Notes: a model not told the origin generated them from the sequence alone. 46,976 nucleotides of DNA from Paenibacillus sp. N3.4 (GCF_008017805.1 NZ_VRTT01000058.1:1-46976), one strand, 5' to 3'; counted from the first letter of the stretch, positions 16,918 through 25,689 are shown. A program made the numbers and translations.

Positions 16918-17777
16918 ATTCAACGCCGTCGGTTACAGTGCGGGAGCTCCCTGCCGCTGGGACAAAGCAGAATCAATTCCGTTGGGGGCGTATTACGCTT
17001 CGCTTAGTGGCGTATACGGCCACCTTGTTTTTTGTTTTCGGACCGTTAGCCAGCTTGCTGCTCTGGTCGTTAGCTGAGAAATGGTTCTGGCCTCACCCTT
17101 TTCCAAGTCAATGGGGGCCCCGCTATTGGTTGAAAGTATTTGAAGGTAAAATGATGCATTCTCTCACGCTAAGCTTTGAGGTAGCTATCATGGTGACTCT
17201 ATTATGCATAGTAGTTACTGTGCCTCTGTCTTACATGATAGCCCGGTATCGTATTCCGGGCAGATCGCTGCTGCTGCTTTTATTTTTGCTGCCGCAGGCA
17301 TTTCCTCAACTGCCAGTATTTACGAATGCGATGGTTTTGATGTACAAGTGGGATTTGGTCGGCACGCTAACGGGTGTTGTGCTGATTCATCTTGTGGGTG
17401 CGGTCGTCTTCTCGGTATGGACCATGGTATCGGTCTTTCAGTCCATTTCTCCTGCGTTGGAGGAAGCGGCTGTCATGCTGGGAGCTTCAAGGGTCCAAAC
17501 GTTTTTTCATATTGCACTGCCTTTGGCGCTGCCGGGCATGATTGCCTCCTCGCTGCTCGTGTTTCTATACTCGCTCGATGAATTTACAGGCAGTCTTCTG
17601 ATGGGAGCGCCGTTCAAAATAACAATGCCCGTCTTTATGTACAACGCCGCGATGGGCTATGAAATGCAGGTAGCGTCTGTAACGGCCATTTTATTGATGA
17701 TTCCGGGTATGCTCTTGCTGCTGCTGCTCCAAAAGTTTATGAAGTCCGAATATTTAAGTGCCTTCGGGAGGGTGTAA
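16914..17777 (+). CDS. ABC importer permease, second
   Basis: A protein of 287 residues with six hydrophobic helices and the EAA loop (LEEAAVMLGASRVQTFFHIA followed by LPLALPG). It is the partner permease and starts on the ATGA overlap with the first. The ATPase gene follows after 6 bases. Confidence 0.88.
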   Translation: MNSTPSVTVRELPAAGTKQNQFRWGRITLRLVAYTATLFFVFGPLASLLLWSLAEKWFWPHPFPSQWGPRYWLKVFEGKMMHSLTLSFEVAIMVTLLCIVVTVPLSYMIARYRIPGRSLLLLLFLLPQAFPQLPVFTNAMVLMYKWDLVGTLTGVVLIHLVGAVVFSVWTMVSVFQSISPALEEAAVMLGASRVQTFFHIALPLALPGMIASSLLVFLYSLDEFTGSLLMGAPFKITMPVFMYNAAMGYEMQVASVTAILLMIPGMLLLLLLQKFMKSEYLSAFGRV

Positions 17778-17783
17778 CGAACG

Positions 17784-18944
17784 ATGCAGATACATATAGA
17801 GGAATTGACAAAAAGCTACGCCAACAGCCGCGGCATTACAGGCATTAACCTTTGCTTGCCCGAACGCGGGCTTACTGCCATAGTTGGCCCCAGCGGCTGC
17901 GGCAAAACGACGCTGCTGCGCACACTGGCAGGCTTCCTTCAACCTGATTCTGGCCGGATTCGCTTCGGAGAAAGAGAGGTTACCTACGCGACACCGCAGC
18001 AGCGCGGAGCTACGATGGTTTTCCAAAACTACGCGCTTTGGCCGCACATGTCCGTTTTCGATAATGTGGCCTACGGCTTGAAGCTGCGCAAAGTTCCTGC
18101 TCAGGAAAGAGAACGCCTCGTGCTGGAGGTATTGGCGCGTGTGGAAATCGATCTGAGCGATATCAAAAAGCGGCGCCCGCAGCAGTATTCCGGCGGACAG
18201 CAGCAGCGTATCGCCTTGGCGAGAGCGCTTGTGGTTCAACCGGACCTGCTGCTGATGGATGAGCCCTTATCCAATCTCGATGCCAAGGTCAGGCAAAGGC
18301 TGCGGGTGGAGATAAGGCGCATTCAGCAATCGTTCGGCATTACAGCCCTGTACGTTACCCACGATCAGGAAGAAGCCTTGTCGATGGCAGACTACGTGGT
18401 CGTGATGAACGAAGGGCGAGTTGAGCAAGCGGGTACGCCTGAAGAGGTCTATCGGCAGCCTATCAGTTATTTCGCTGCCCACTTTCTGGGCGAAAGTCAT
18501 ACGCTGCAGGTGAGTCGTGGAGGGGAACCGCAGCGGCTCGTCCTTCGCTCTAATGATGCGCGTATTGGAGAGCGGTTGGAGGCGGCGGAACGGGACAAGG
18601 GCGAAACAGAAACAGTAGGCAAGAGCGTTGAGGATTTAGAGGCGTACGCTATGCAAGCGGAAGGAGGACTTCCGCAAGTTTATGAAGACAGCGAAGGCTG
18701 GTATCTATATGGTGAAGTACAGAACCATCTATTCGTAGGAGCTGTATACCGTCATTTGGTATCGGCATTTGGGCAATCTTGGTTCGTGGATGCAGAGTCT
18801 GCAAAACCATTTGGCACGTATTGTATCCGCATTCCGCGGGAGAAAGCATACTGGTTCGCAGTAGATCTGATGCAGCCGGATGGGGAGGCTGGGATGAAGG
18901 CAACTGCGGGTACAGCAACGAACAGAGAGGAGCAGGCAGTATGA
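17784..18944 (+). CDS. ABC importer ATP-binding protein
   Basis: A protein of 386 residues. Walker A is GPSGCGKTTLL near 35-45, the Q-loop VFQNYALWPHM follows, the signature YSGGQQQRIALARA is near 135, and Walker B with the catalytic Glu is LLLMDEPLSNLD. The switch His is in YVTHDQEEAL. It drives uptake through the two permeases. The region after about 240 is long and only loosely TOBE-like (with a YLYGEVQNHLFVGAVYRHLV segment), possibly a regulatory domain. Its stop overlaps the next start (ATGA). Confidence 0.9.
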   Translation: MQIHIEELTKSYANSRGITGINLCLPERGLTAIVGPSGCGKTTLLRTLAGFLQPDSGRIRFGEREVTYATPQQRGATMVFQNYALWPHMSVFDNVAYGLKLRKVPAQERERLVLEVLARVEIDLSDIKKRRPQQYSGGQQQRIALARALVVQPDLLLMDEPLSNLDAKVRQRLRVEIRRIQQSFGITALYVTHDQEEALSMADYVVVMNEGRVEQAGTPEEVYRQPISYFAAHFLGESHTLQVSRGGEPQRLVLRSNDARIGERLEAAERDKGETETVGKSVEDLEAYAMQAEGGLPQVYEDSEGWYLYGEVQNHLFVGAVYRHLVSAFGQSWFVDAESAKPFGTYCIRIPREKAYWFAVDLMQPDGEAGMKATAGTATNREEQAV

Positions 18945-19921
18945 AGGCGAGCGTCCACTTTTTAAATGTAGGTTGGGGGGATGCTCACTTCATACGTCTC
19001 CCCTCTGGCGCATTGACACTAATTGACGGAGGAGAGGAGGATTTACCTGAATCATGCGTTCCTCCAGAAGCTTGGATGGAGCGGCAGGGAGCGACCGAGT
19101 TAGCGTGGATGCTGTTAACGCATTTGCATGGCGACCATGTAAACGGGCTTTTGGAGGTTGCTAGGCGTTTTAAGGTTAGGCGAGCTGTACTTCCCTATGA
19201 GCCATTCGTACTTCCCATTGTATCGGCACAGCGGTTAGAAAACGATAGAAAGCTAGCTATTGTGTTCAAGCTGTTAAATCGTTACCTAGAGCTCGTTCAA
19301 CTGCTTGAGCAAGCAGGAACGATCATCACATGGCGGCATCAACTCGGAAGCGAGGGACATGACTGCGTATGGTCAGAGGAAGGCTTCACGCTTAAACACC
19401 TGTATCCTTGGCACGACGATCCGCTTCCTGCCCATGTAGAATTAGGGAAGGCCTTAGAGGCTCTTACGCTTTCGGAAGAAGAGGGCTGCGTACGTTTAAA
19501 AGAATTCTACGAGCTGTCGAATCACGATAGCTCTGTGTATCGTCTTACTGCGGATAAGCAGCAGGGGCAGACCGAAGGGCTTGGCAGCGTGCTCTTCGGA
19601 GCCGATCAGCTTGAACCGGGCTGGCGCACGCTAGCGGCGCGTCAAGATATTCGCAGCCATGTATGGAAGGCTTCGCATCACGGCATGACCGATGGCGTGA
19701 ACCCTCAACTGCTTCAGTTGATCCAGCCGCAGCATACGGTTATCCCGATCAGCTTGGAGCGAGCGGAATCGGAATCCCTCTATCCTCACTGGGAGCGGCT
19801 GAAGGAGCAAGGGGTGCTTCCAAGTTATTTTCTCACAGGCGCAATAAAGCCCGGAGAAGCTTTGGAAATCCCGGATCAACAGGGGATTGAAGTGTGGGTG
19901 GAGGGCCGGCTCACAACCTAA
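18941..19921 (+). CDS. ComEC-like metallo-beta-lactamase-fold hydrolase in the importer operon
   Basis: A protein of 326 residues starting at the ATG that overlaps the ATPase stop; AGAGAGGAG lies upstream. The fold motifs are FLNVGWGDAHFIRLPSGALT, LIDGGE, the metal-binding LTHLHGDHVNG (H-x-H-x-D-H), then SNHDSSVYRL, FGADQ and KASHHGMTDG, as in the ComEC C-terminal domain and related phosphodiesterase or phosphoesterase-like hydrolases. No signal peptide is present, so it acts in the cytosol. Its place at the end of the operon suggests that it processes the imported compound, perhaps a phosphate, phosphonate or ester. The reaction is not known. Confidence 0.85.
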   Translation: MKASVHFLNVGWGDAHFIRLPSGALTLIDGGEEDLPESCVPPEAWMERQGATELAWMLLTHLHGDHVNGLLEVARRFKVRRAVLPYEPFVLPIVSAQRLENDRKLAIVFKLLNRYLELVQLLEQAGTIITWRHQLGSEGHDCVWSEEGFTLKHLYPWHDDPLPAHVELGKALEALTLSEEEGCVRLKEFYELSNHDSSVYRLTADKQQGQTEGLGSVLFGADQLEPGWRTLAARQDIRSHVWKASHHGMTDGVNPQLLQLIQPQHTVIPISLERAESESLYPHWERLKEQGVLPSYFLTGAIKPGEALEIPDQQGIEVWVEGRLTT

Positions 19922-19922
19922 T

Positions 19923-19959
19923 AAAGATAGCACCAGGTTATTAGCCGGGTGCTATCTTT
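19923..19959. terminator. Bidirectional terminator between the importer operon and ytbE
   Basis: AAAGATAGCACC (19923-19934) pairs exactly with GGTGCTATCTTT (19948-19959). It lies between convergent genes. Confidence 0.85.
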
Positions 19960-19966
19960 ATTGTAA

Positions 19967-20815
19967 TTAAAAATCAAAATGATCCGGATCCGGGCCAACT
20001 CGCAGATTCTGATTCAGGTTATCGATTCGGTTCATATCAGCTTGGGTTAATTCAAAGTCGAAGACAGCGACATTCTCCACGATCCGATGTTCTTTGGTAG
20101 ATTTCGGAATCGTGACGATGCCATGCTGCAAATCCCAACGGACAATCACTTGCGATATCGATTTGCCATATTGATCTGCGATTTCCTGTAAAACAGGGTT
20201 ATCCAGCAATTTGCCTTGCATAAAAGGCGACCAAGCTTCCAGTTGAATGTTTTGTTCTTTGCAGAAGGGCATTAGCTCTGGCTGTATGAGATAGGGGTGT
20301 AATTCCACTTGGTTGACCATAGGCTTAAATTCAGCATCTTTCATCAGGTCCTCTAGGTGATGGATTTGGAAATTGCTTACCCCAATGGCTTTTACTCTTT
20401 TTTCTCTATAAAGTGTTTCAAGTGCTCGCCAAGCTTCTTTATATTTGCCTTTGACAGGCCAGTGAATGAGATATAAATCCAAATAGTCTAAACCCAGTTT
20501 ATCTAGACTGGCTTCATAGGCAGCAAGTGTGGATTCATAGCCAAGATCAGCATTCCAAACTTTAGAGGTTACAAAAAGATCCTCTCTAGCGATATTATTT
20601 TCCGCCATAGCTTCTTGTAAACCTTGGCCCACACCTTTTTCGTTCCCATAAATGGCCGCTGTGTCGATACTCCGATAACCATGTTGAATGGCTGTTTTTA
20701 CAGCATCCACTAGTTCAGAGCCTTCCTCGACTTTAAATACGCCAAGCCCCAACCAAGGCATTTGAATCCCATTGTGTAAGGTAGTTGTATCTTGTAAATG
20801 TTTCGCTGTCATCAT
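19967..20815 (-). CDS. ytbE: Aldo/keto reductase (YtbE-like)
   Basis: An NADPH-dependent carbonyl reductase of 282 residues with the TIM-barrel AKR fold. The catalytic tetrad is visible: Asp and Tyr in YRSIDTAAIYGNEKG, Lys in VTSKVWN, His in LYLIHWPVKG. The cofactor loop IPKSTKEHRIVEN is near 233-245. TTGGAGG lies before the ATG. It is the second gene of a leftward operon with the MFS gene, the same pair as ytbD-ytbE of B. subtilis. The substrate is unknown; detoxification of reactive carbonyls is plausible. Confidence 0.9.
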   Translation of the reverse strand: MMTAKHLQDTTTLHNGIQMPWLGLGVFKVEEGSELVDAVKTAIQHGYRSIDTAAIYGNEKGVGQGLQEAMAENNIAREDLFVTSKVWNADLGYESTLAAYEASLDKLGLDYLDLYLIHWPVKGKYKEAWRALETLYREKRVKAIGVSNFQIHHLEDLMKDAEFKPMVNQVELHPYLIQPELMPFCKEQNIQLEAWSPFMQGKLLDNPVLQEIADQYGKSISQVIVRWDLQHGIVTIPKSTKEHRIVENVAVFDFELTQADMNRIDNLNQNLRVGPDPDHFDF

Positions 20816-20844
20816 GAATAGCCTCCAATAAAATGTTTAATAAA

Positions 20845-22062
20845 TTACAAAGCAGCAGCCTGATCAGAGATGGACTGATCGGTCACGCCTTTTTTCTCTA
20901 AAGCGCGGCTCCAGCCTGTTAATAACACGGCCCCGAATACCATGAGAGCACCAACCCACGTTGTGTGTATAAGACCCATCTTGTCCATAATGAGACCACC
21001 CAAATAGGCACCAATGGCTATGCCCGCATTAAACGCGGCAATATTGACGGCAGAAGCCACATCTACTGCCTTTGGCGCATAGCGCTCCGCTAATGTCACT
21101 ACATATACTTGTAAGCCAGGGACGTTCATGAAGGCGAATAAGCCCATAAAAAATATTGTGATTAAGCCAGCAACTGTATAAGGTGCAGTAAATGTCAAAA
21201 TAAGAAGAACAATGGCTTGTATAGCAAACATATAGAACAAAGCTGTCAGCGGATTGCGGTTGGCCAATTTCCCTCCAATCACGTTTCCAATGGCTATAGC
21301 GATACCGTACAAAAGAAGAATGGCTGCTACGGTAGATTCCTTAAAACCTGTGATGTCGTGAAGTAGCGGGGATAAATAGGTGAACACGACAAACGTACCG
21401 CCGTAACCCAAGGCTGTAATGGCGAAGGCTAGCAGCAACCGACCATTCGTAATAATTTGCAATTGGTTGCGAAGCGGCGTTTGCGCAGCCTTTCGCAAGT
21501 TGGAAGGGACCAAAAACAGATTCGAGATGAGCGCGATAATACCGACAATAACAATCGCGATAAAAGCAGCGCGCCAACCCAAATGTTGACCCATATAGGT
21601 GCCTAAAGGCACCCCTGTTACTGTTGCGACGGTGAGCCCGGAGAACATGATCGAGATAGCACTTGCTCTGCGGTTCTCGGGTACGATATCCGCGGCGATG
21701 GTTGAACCGATGGACATGAAAACACCGTGTGCGAACGCGGAGATAACGCGAGCGATCAGCAGCAGAACAATCCCATCAGACAATGCTGCGAGTGTATTAC
21801 CAATAATAAAAATAAGCATGATCCAGAGCAGCAAGGTCTTGCGAGAGACCCTCGATGTCAAGGATGTCAGAATCGGGGCTCCTAGTGTAACCCCTAGTGC
21901 GTACAAAGTGACGGTTAATCCGGATGTGGTAACAGATATGTGTAAGTCGTCAGCAATAAGGGGTAACAATCCCACGCTGATGAACTCCGTTGTCCCAATG
22001 GCAAAGGCACTTATGGCTAACGCAAGGAGGGCTAAAGTGCTTCTTTTTTTATCCAATAGCAT
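20845..22062 (-). CDS. ytbD: MFS efflux transporter (YtbD-like)
   Basis: A protein of 405 residues with twelve hydrophobic helices, typical of the drug:H+ antiporter group (AIGTTEFISVGLLPLIADDL, the ARVISAFAHGVFMSIGSTIA region, GVTLGAPILTSLTSRVSRKT). The true start is the ATG at 22062, 8 bases after GAGGGG; the open frame runs to a TTG at 22077 that overlaps the ribosome site. It is probably exported-substrate specific but the substrate is unknown. It is divergent from the HxlR regulator gene and shares its operator region. Confidence 0.9.
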   Translation of the reverse strand: MLLDKKRSTLALLALAISAFAIGTTEFISVGLLPLIADDLHISVTTSGLTVTLYALGVTLGAPILTSLTSRVSRKTLLLWIMLIFIIGNTLAALSDGIVLLLIARVISAFAHGVFMSIGSTIAADIVPENRRASAISIMFSGLTVATVTGVPLGTYMGQHLGWRAAFIAIVIVGIIALISNLFLVPSNLRKAAQTPLRNQLQIITNGRLLLAFAITALGYGGTFVVFTYLSPLLHDITGFKESTVAAILLLYGIAIAIGNVIGGKLANRNPLTALFYMFAIQAIVLLILTFTAPYTVAGLITIFFMGLFAFMNVPGLQVYVVTLAERYAPKAVDVASAVNIAAFNAGIAIGAYLGGLIMDKMGLIHTTWVGALMVFGAVLLTGWSRALEKKGVTDQSISDQAAAL

Positions 22063-22132
22063 TGTTTCACCCCTCAAGTATGGTAATGACCGGCCGGTAA
22101 ATGCTATTATGAGGTATTCGATTATAAATGCA

Positions 22133-22179
22133 TAGTACGTACTTTAAAGTACTATAGGTACTAAAAAGTACTGTAGGTA
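22133..22179. promoter_or_regulatory. Candidate YtcD operator array
   Basis: Two direct copies AAAGTACTATAGGTA (22146-22160) and AAAGTACTGTAGGTA (22165-22179) sit 19 bases apart, preceded by TAGTACGTAC (22133-22142). Repeated AGTAC cores between divergent ytbD and ytcD genes suit an HxlR dimer pair. Confidence 0.6.
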
Positions 22180-22207
22180 AGGTATTGAATATGTACGGGA
22201 GGAACAA

Positions 22208-22618
22208 ATGATGATCAAAAAGAAATACAATATTTCCGTGGAAGCGACATTGGAAGTCATCGGTGGCAAATGGAAGTGCGTCATTCTTTGTCATTTGACA
22301 CATGGCAAGAAACGTACGAGTGACCTAAAACGTATTATGCCCGCGATTACGCAAAAAATGTTAACGCAGCAGCTGAGGGAATTGGAACAGGCTGATATTG
22401 TGAATCGCATCAGTTATAATCAAGTTCCTCCCAAAGTAGAATACGAACTAAGTGAATATGGCTGGAGTTTAAAGCCGATATTGGATTCTCTTTGCGCTTG
22501 GGGCGAAACACATATTATCAAGGAATACGGCGATAAGTTTGCCGTTCTGGAAAATAACGGATTAAATAATCACGACACCGAAATATGGGCAGAAGAGGAG
22601 TCCAATGTGCTGGTGTAG
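22208..22618 (+). CDS. ytcD: HxlR-family transcriptional regulator (YtcD-like)
   Basis: A protein of 136 residues with the HxlR winged helix (EATLEVIGGKWKCVILCHL, RTSDLKRIMPAITQKMLTQQ, LRELEQADIVNR, VEYELSEYGWSLKPILD). GGGAGG precedes the first ATG by 5 bases; a second ATG at 22211 is also possible. It has a single Cys in the helix-turn-helix region (WKCVILCHL has two), as in redox or electrophile-sensing members. It presumably represses the divergent ytbD-ytbE operon and itself. Confidence 0.88.
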   Translation: MMIKKKYNISVEATLEVIGGKWKCVILCHLTHGKKRTSDLKRIMPAITQKMLTQQLRELEQADIVNRISYNQVPPKVEYELSEYGWSLKPILDSLCAWGETHIIKEYGDKFAVLENNGLNNHDTEIWAEEESNVLV

Positions 22619-22745
22619 CTACTGTTAAAACCGTGAAGTTGCCTTGCTTTCATAAAAAGAATCTGGGACAATGTAGAATAAGAATGTGTAAGCTGCGGCT
22701 GATTTATGAAGTCATCATTTTAAAGATTTGAAAAGAGGATAGCTA

Positions 22746-23825
22746 ATGAAGAAGGAATCCATTTATGGATTGACGTTTGAGCAACTGGTAGCATGGCTGG
22801 GGGAACGCGGACACAGAAAATTCCGTGCCTCACAAGTGTGGGATTGGCTGTACAAGAAGCGGGTCAAGGATTTTTCCGCAATGATCGATGTAAATATAGA
22901 CTGTATACAACTATTAGCTGATCACTTCGTTTTTCATACTATGAATGAACATGTGAAGCAGGAATCTGCGGACGGCACAATTAAATTTTTGTTCAAGCTG
23001 CAGGATGGTAATTTAATTGAAACCGTCCTGATGAGACATAAGTACGGCTTGTCCGTTTGTGTGACGACTCAAGTCGGTTGTAACATTGGCTGCAGCTTCT
23101 GTGCAAGTGGGCTATTGGCCAAAAAACGTGATTTATCCAGTGGCGAAATTGTCGAACAAATTATGAAAGCACAGCAGCATCTTGATGCTAAAGAGCTGGA
23201 TGAACATGTGAGTCATATTGTTGTCATGGGGATTGGGGAACCGTTCGATAATTTCGAGAATATGGTCAGCTTCATCCAAGTTGTTGTGGATCAGAAAGGC
23301 TTAGCTTTAGCAGCCAGACATATCACAGTTTCGACAAGTGGTCTTGCTGATAAAATTATTGAATTCGCCGACATTAATTTGAAAGTTAACTTAGCGATTT
23401 CCTTACATGCGCCCAATAATGAACTTCGAACGCGGATTATGAAAATAAACCGTGGCATTCCTATCGAGAAATTAATGCAAGCGATCGATTACTATCTGGA
23501 GAAAACAAACCGAAGAATTACGCTGGAATACATTCTGTTGAAGGATGTTAATGATCAAAAGGAGCACGCGCTGGAACTCGCCGAACTTGTGGGACATAGA
23601 CGGCAGCTGGCTAATGTGAACTTGATTCCGTACAATCCGGTGGATGAACATAGCCAATACCAAAGAAGCGAACGGGAATCCGTGCGAGCCTTCTATGACA
23701 CTTTGAAAAAGCAAGGGGTCAGTTGCAGTGTTCGTCTTGAGCATGGAACAGATATAGATGCGGCTTGTGGGCAATTGCGAAGCAAGCAAATCAAAGAGTC
23801 CAAGGATCAGGCTGTCGTCGGGTAA
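22746..23825 (+). CDS. rlmN: 23S rRNA (adenine2503-C2) methyltransferase RlmN
   Basis: A radical-SAM dual-specificity RNA methyltransferase of 359 residues. The CxxxCxxC cluster is in GCNIGCSFCASGLLAKKRD, the VVMGIGEPFDNF motif follows, and the catalytic Cys is in DIDAACGQLRSK near the C-terminus. It methylates A2503 of 23S rRNA and some tRNAs at C2. The sequence resembles the streptococcal/lactobacillal RlmN (GLLAKKRDLSSGEIVEQIM, LIPYNPVDEHSQYQRS) more than the B. subtilis form (TLGGLKRHLEAGEIV, LIPVNYVPERDYVR). It lacks Cfr hallmarks. AAGAGGAT precedes the ATG, and a terminator follows. Confidence 0.9.
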   Translation: MKKESIYGLTFEQLVAWLGERGHRKFRASQVWDWLYKKRVKDFSAMIDVNIDCIQLLADHFVFHTMNEHVKQESADGTIKFLFKLQDGNLIETVLMRHKYGLSVCVTTQVGCNIGCSFCASGLLAKKRDLSSGEIVEQIMKAQQHLDAKELDEHVSHIVVMGIGEPFDNFENMVSFIQVVVDQKGLALAARHITVSTSGLADKIIEFADINLKVNLAISLHAPNNELRTRIMKINRGIPIEKLMQAIDYYLEKTNRRITLEYILLKDVNDQKEHALELAELVGHRRQLANVNLIPYNPVDEHSQYQRSERESVRAFYDTLKKQGVSCSVRLEHGTDIDAACGQLRSKQIKESKDQAVVG

Positions 23826-23875
23826 AAGAAATACCTTACGAAGGATACCAACCAAGGACGCCAACTTTTTGATAG

Positions 23876-23910
23876 AAACAGATTTGGATGCTAATCCAGG
23901 TCTGTTTTTT
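23876..23910 (+). terminator. Terminator of rlmN
   Basis: ACAGATTTGGAT (23878-23889) and ATCCAGGTCTGT (23894-23905) form a 12-bp stem with a GCTA loop, followed by a T6 run. Confidence 0.85.
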
Positions 23911-24123
23911 CGTGTGCGTAGGCGTCGCAAGGGTGTTGCTCAAGCGTTAATGGCAGAGCTTGAGCGATTAGCGACTGAATTTGGATATACTAGTATCAAG
24001 CTGCAGACGGGTCCAGCTCAACCGGAAGCAGCAGCGCTCTACGAACGAGTGGGATACTACAGGATTCCTCGCTTTAGCGGGGATTGGGAGCTTGTGTTAG
24101 CTTTTCAGAAAGATTTGAAATAA
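23911..24123 (+). pseudogene. Truncated GNAT acetyltransferase (C-terminal part)
   Basis: The frame encodes RRRRKGVAQALMAELERLAT, then EFGYTSIKLQTGPAQPEAAALYERVGYYRIP: the acetyl-CoA-binding R-x-x-G-x-G/A loop and the end of a GNAT domain. The N-terminal half is missing, and the coding sequence begins exactly at the rlmN terminator. An in-frame extension upstream through that terminator to 23758 lies over rlmN in another frame and is not GNAT-like. The gene was probably cut by a deletion that joined it to rlmN. Confidence 0.75.
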
Positions 24124-24220
24124 GCAGTCCTTCCCTACAAGGCCTTCCTGAAAATTGGTTCATTTCTCTCCGTATGCGTTACTACCTAGATAGATGGATC
24201 AATGGGAAGGAAGGCAGCTT

Positions 24221-25681
24221 ATGAAAGATGTGCACACACTTAAAAAGAAGCGAAAGAAGCGATGGCTGCTAGTTATTATAGCTTTTATCATGTTGTATGC
24301 AGCTGTCATTGTGTATCAAACGCATAAGCCTTTGCCTGCAGGTCTTTCGATGGAAGGCCCCATACATCGTGTGACAGATGCGGATATAGAATTCCTTTCG
24401 GATCTGACTTATAAAGGAAAATTGCAGGACCGAATCAATCAGGAACAAATGATTTTCGATCATATCTATCAAGCGATTGAAGCTGCGCGGCAATTTGTCG
24501 TTATCGATATGTTTTTAATCAATGGCTACTACAAAACAGGACAATCGTTCCCTCCACTTAGTCGTATGTTTATCGATAAGCTCATCGCCCAAAAAGAGAA
24601 GTATCCAGATCTGGACATGGTAGTTATTACAGATGAAATCAACACCTCTTACGGTTCACATGCCTCACCGGAGCTTGAACGCTTAAAAGGCGCCGGTATC
24701 CGCACTGTGATTACGAATGTAGATGCACTGCGTGACTCCAATCCGCTGTATTCGGCCGGGTGGCGTATCTTCGTGCAATGGTTTGGACAGTCAGGTCGAG
24801 GTTGGCTGCCGAATTCGATGTCCGACAAAGCCCCGGATATGACACTGCGTTCATATATGAAGCTGCTGAACGCCAAAGCCAATCATCGTAAGGTCATCGC
24901 CACGGAGAAGACACTGATCGTACCTAGTGGCAATGCGCATGATGCCAGCTCCTATAACTCGAACAGCGGCTTTGAAATCAAAGGGAACATCATTGGCGAC
25001 GCTTTGGAGAGTGAGCAGGCTGTTATGAACTTGTCGGACTCGCCGATGCAATTGCCCACATACAACCGAATAGGCCAAGAAAATGGGGACATAGAGGTAC
25101 GTCTTTTAACTGAGGGGAAAATTTTGAACCATTTGCGGAATGAAATAACAGAGGCCAAATTAGGAGATACGTTGTGGATGGGTATGTTCTATCTGGCGGA
25201 TCGAGAAGTGATTCAGCTGCTTTTGCAAGCAGCCGATCGTGGCGTTCAAGTCAAACTCATTCTGGATCCGAATGAAAGCGCGTTTGGCAACGGTAAAATC
25301 GGTATCCCCAATCGACCTGTAGCTTCCGAGTTATTAGAGAAATCCCATAACCGAATTGAAATTCGCTGGTATCATACGACGCAGGAACAATATCATACGA
25401 AGTTGATGTTGGTTGAGCATGAAGGACGTGCCGTCATACAAAATGGATCAGCGAACTTTACAACGCGTAATCTGGCCGATCTAAATTTGGAAACGAATAT
25501 CGAGGTGTCTGCTCCTCTCACAAGTAAGCTAGCGCAGGATGTTCAACGGTATTTTTTGAAAATTTGGCGTAATGATGGAGCAGAGTACACCTTGGATGCC
25601 AGCTCCTATAAAGATAAATCGATAGGGGTGAAACGTGTCCTCTATAAGCTGCAGGACTGGCTCGATTTTACTACGTTCTAG
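24221..25681 (+). CDS. Membrane-anchored phospholipase D / cardiolipin synthase-like protein
   Basis: A protein of 486 residues. GGAAGG precedes the ATG at 24221, and an in-frame ATG at 24194 lacks a site. Residues 10-35 form a basic-flanked membrane helix, so the enzyme faces outward. Two PLD motifs are present: HRKVIATE and, near 395, HTKLMLVE with GSANFTTRNL. In both, the position usually Asp is Glu. The PLD fold transfers phosphatidyl groups or hydrolyses phosphodiesters. Cardiolipin synthase is possible, but its usual two N-terminal membrane helices are not seen, so substrate is open. Confidence 0.82.
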   Translation: MKDVHTLKKKRKKRWLLVIIAFIMLYAAVIVYQTHKPLPAGLSMEGPIHRVTDADIEFLSDLTYKGKLQDRINQEQMIFDHIYQAIEAARQFVVIDMFLINGYYKTGQSFPPLSRMFIDKLIAQKEKYPDLDMVVITDEINTSYGSHASPELERLKGAGIRTVITNVDALRDSNPLYSAGWRIFVQWFGQSGRGWLPNSMSDKAPDMTLRSYMKLLNAKANHRKVIATEKTLIVPSGNAHDASSYNSNSGFEIKGNIIGDALESEQAVMNLSDSPMQLPTYNRIGQENGDIEVRLLTEGKILNHLRNEITEAKLGDTLWMGMFYLADREVIQLLLQAADRGVQVKLILDPNESAFGNGKIGIPNRPVASELLEKSHNRIEIRWYHTTQEQYHTKLMLVEHEGRAVIQNGSANFTTRNLADLNLETNIEVSAPLTSKLAQDVQRYFLKIWRNDGAEYTLDASSYKDKSIGVKRVLYKLQDWLDFTTF

Positions 25682-25689
25682 ATGTATAA

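Noticed and set aside
22746..23825. Cfr antibiotic-resistance methyltransferase
   Set aside because: The motifs match RlmN (MGIGEPFDN, VNLIPYNPV) and not Cfr-specific segments.
23758..23910. N-terminal extension of the GNAT frame
   Set aside because: It overlaps rlmN and its terminator in another frame and shows no GNAT sequence.
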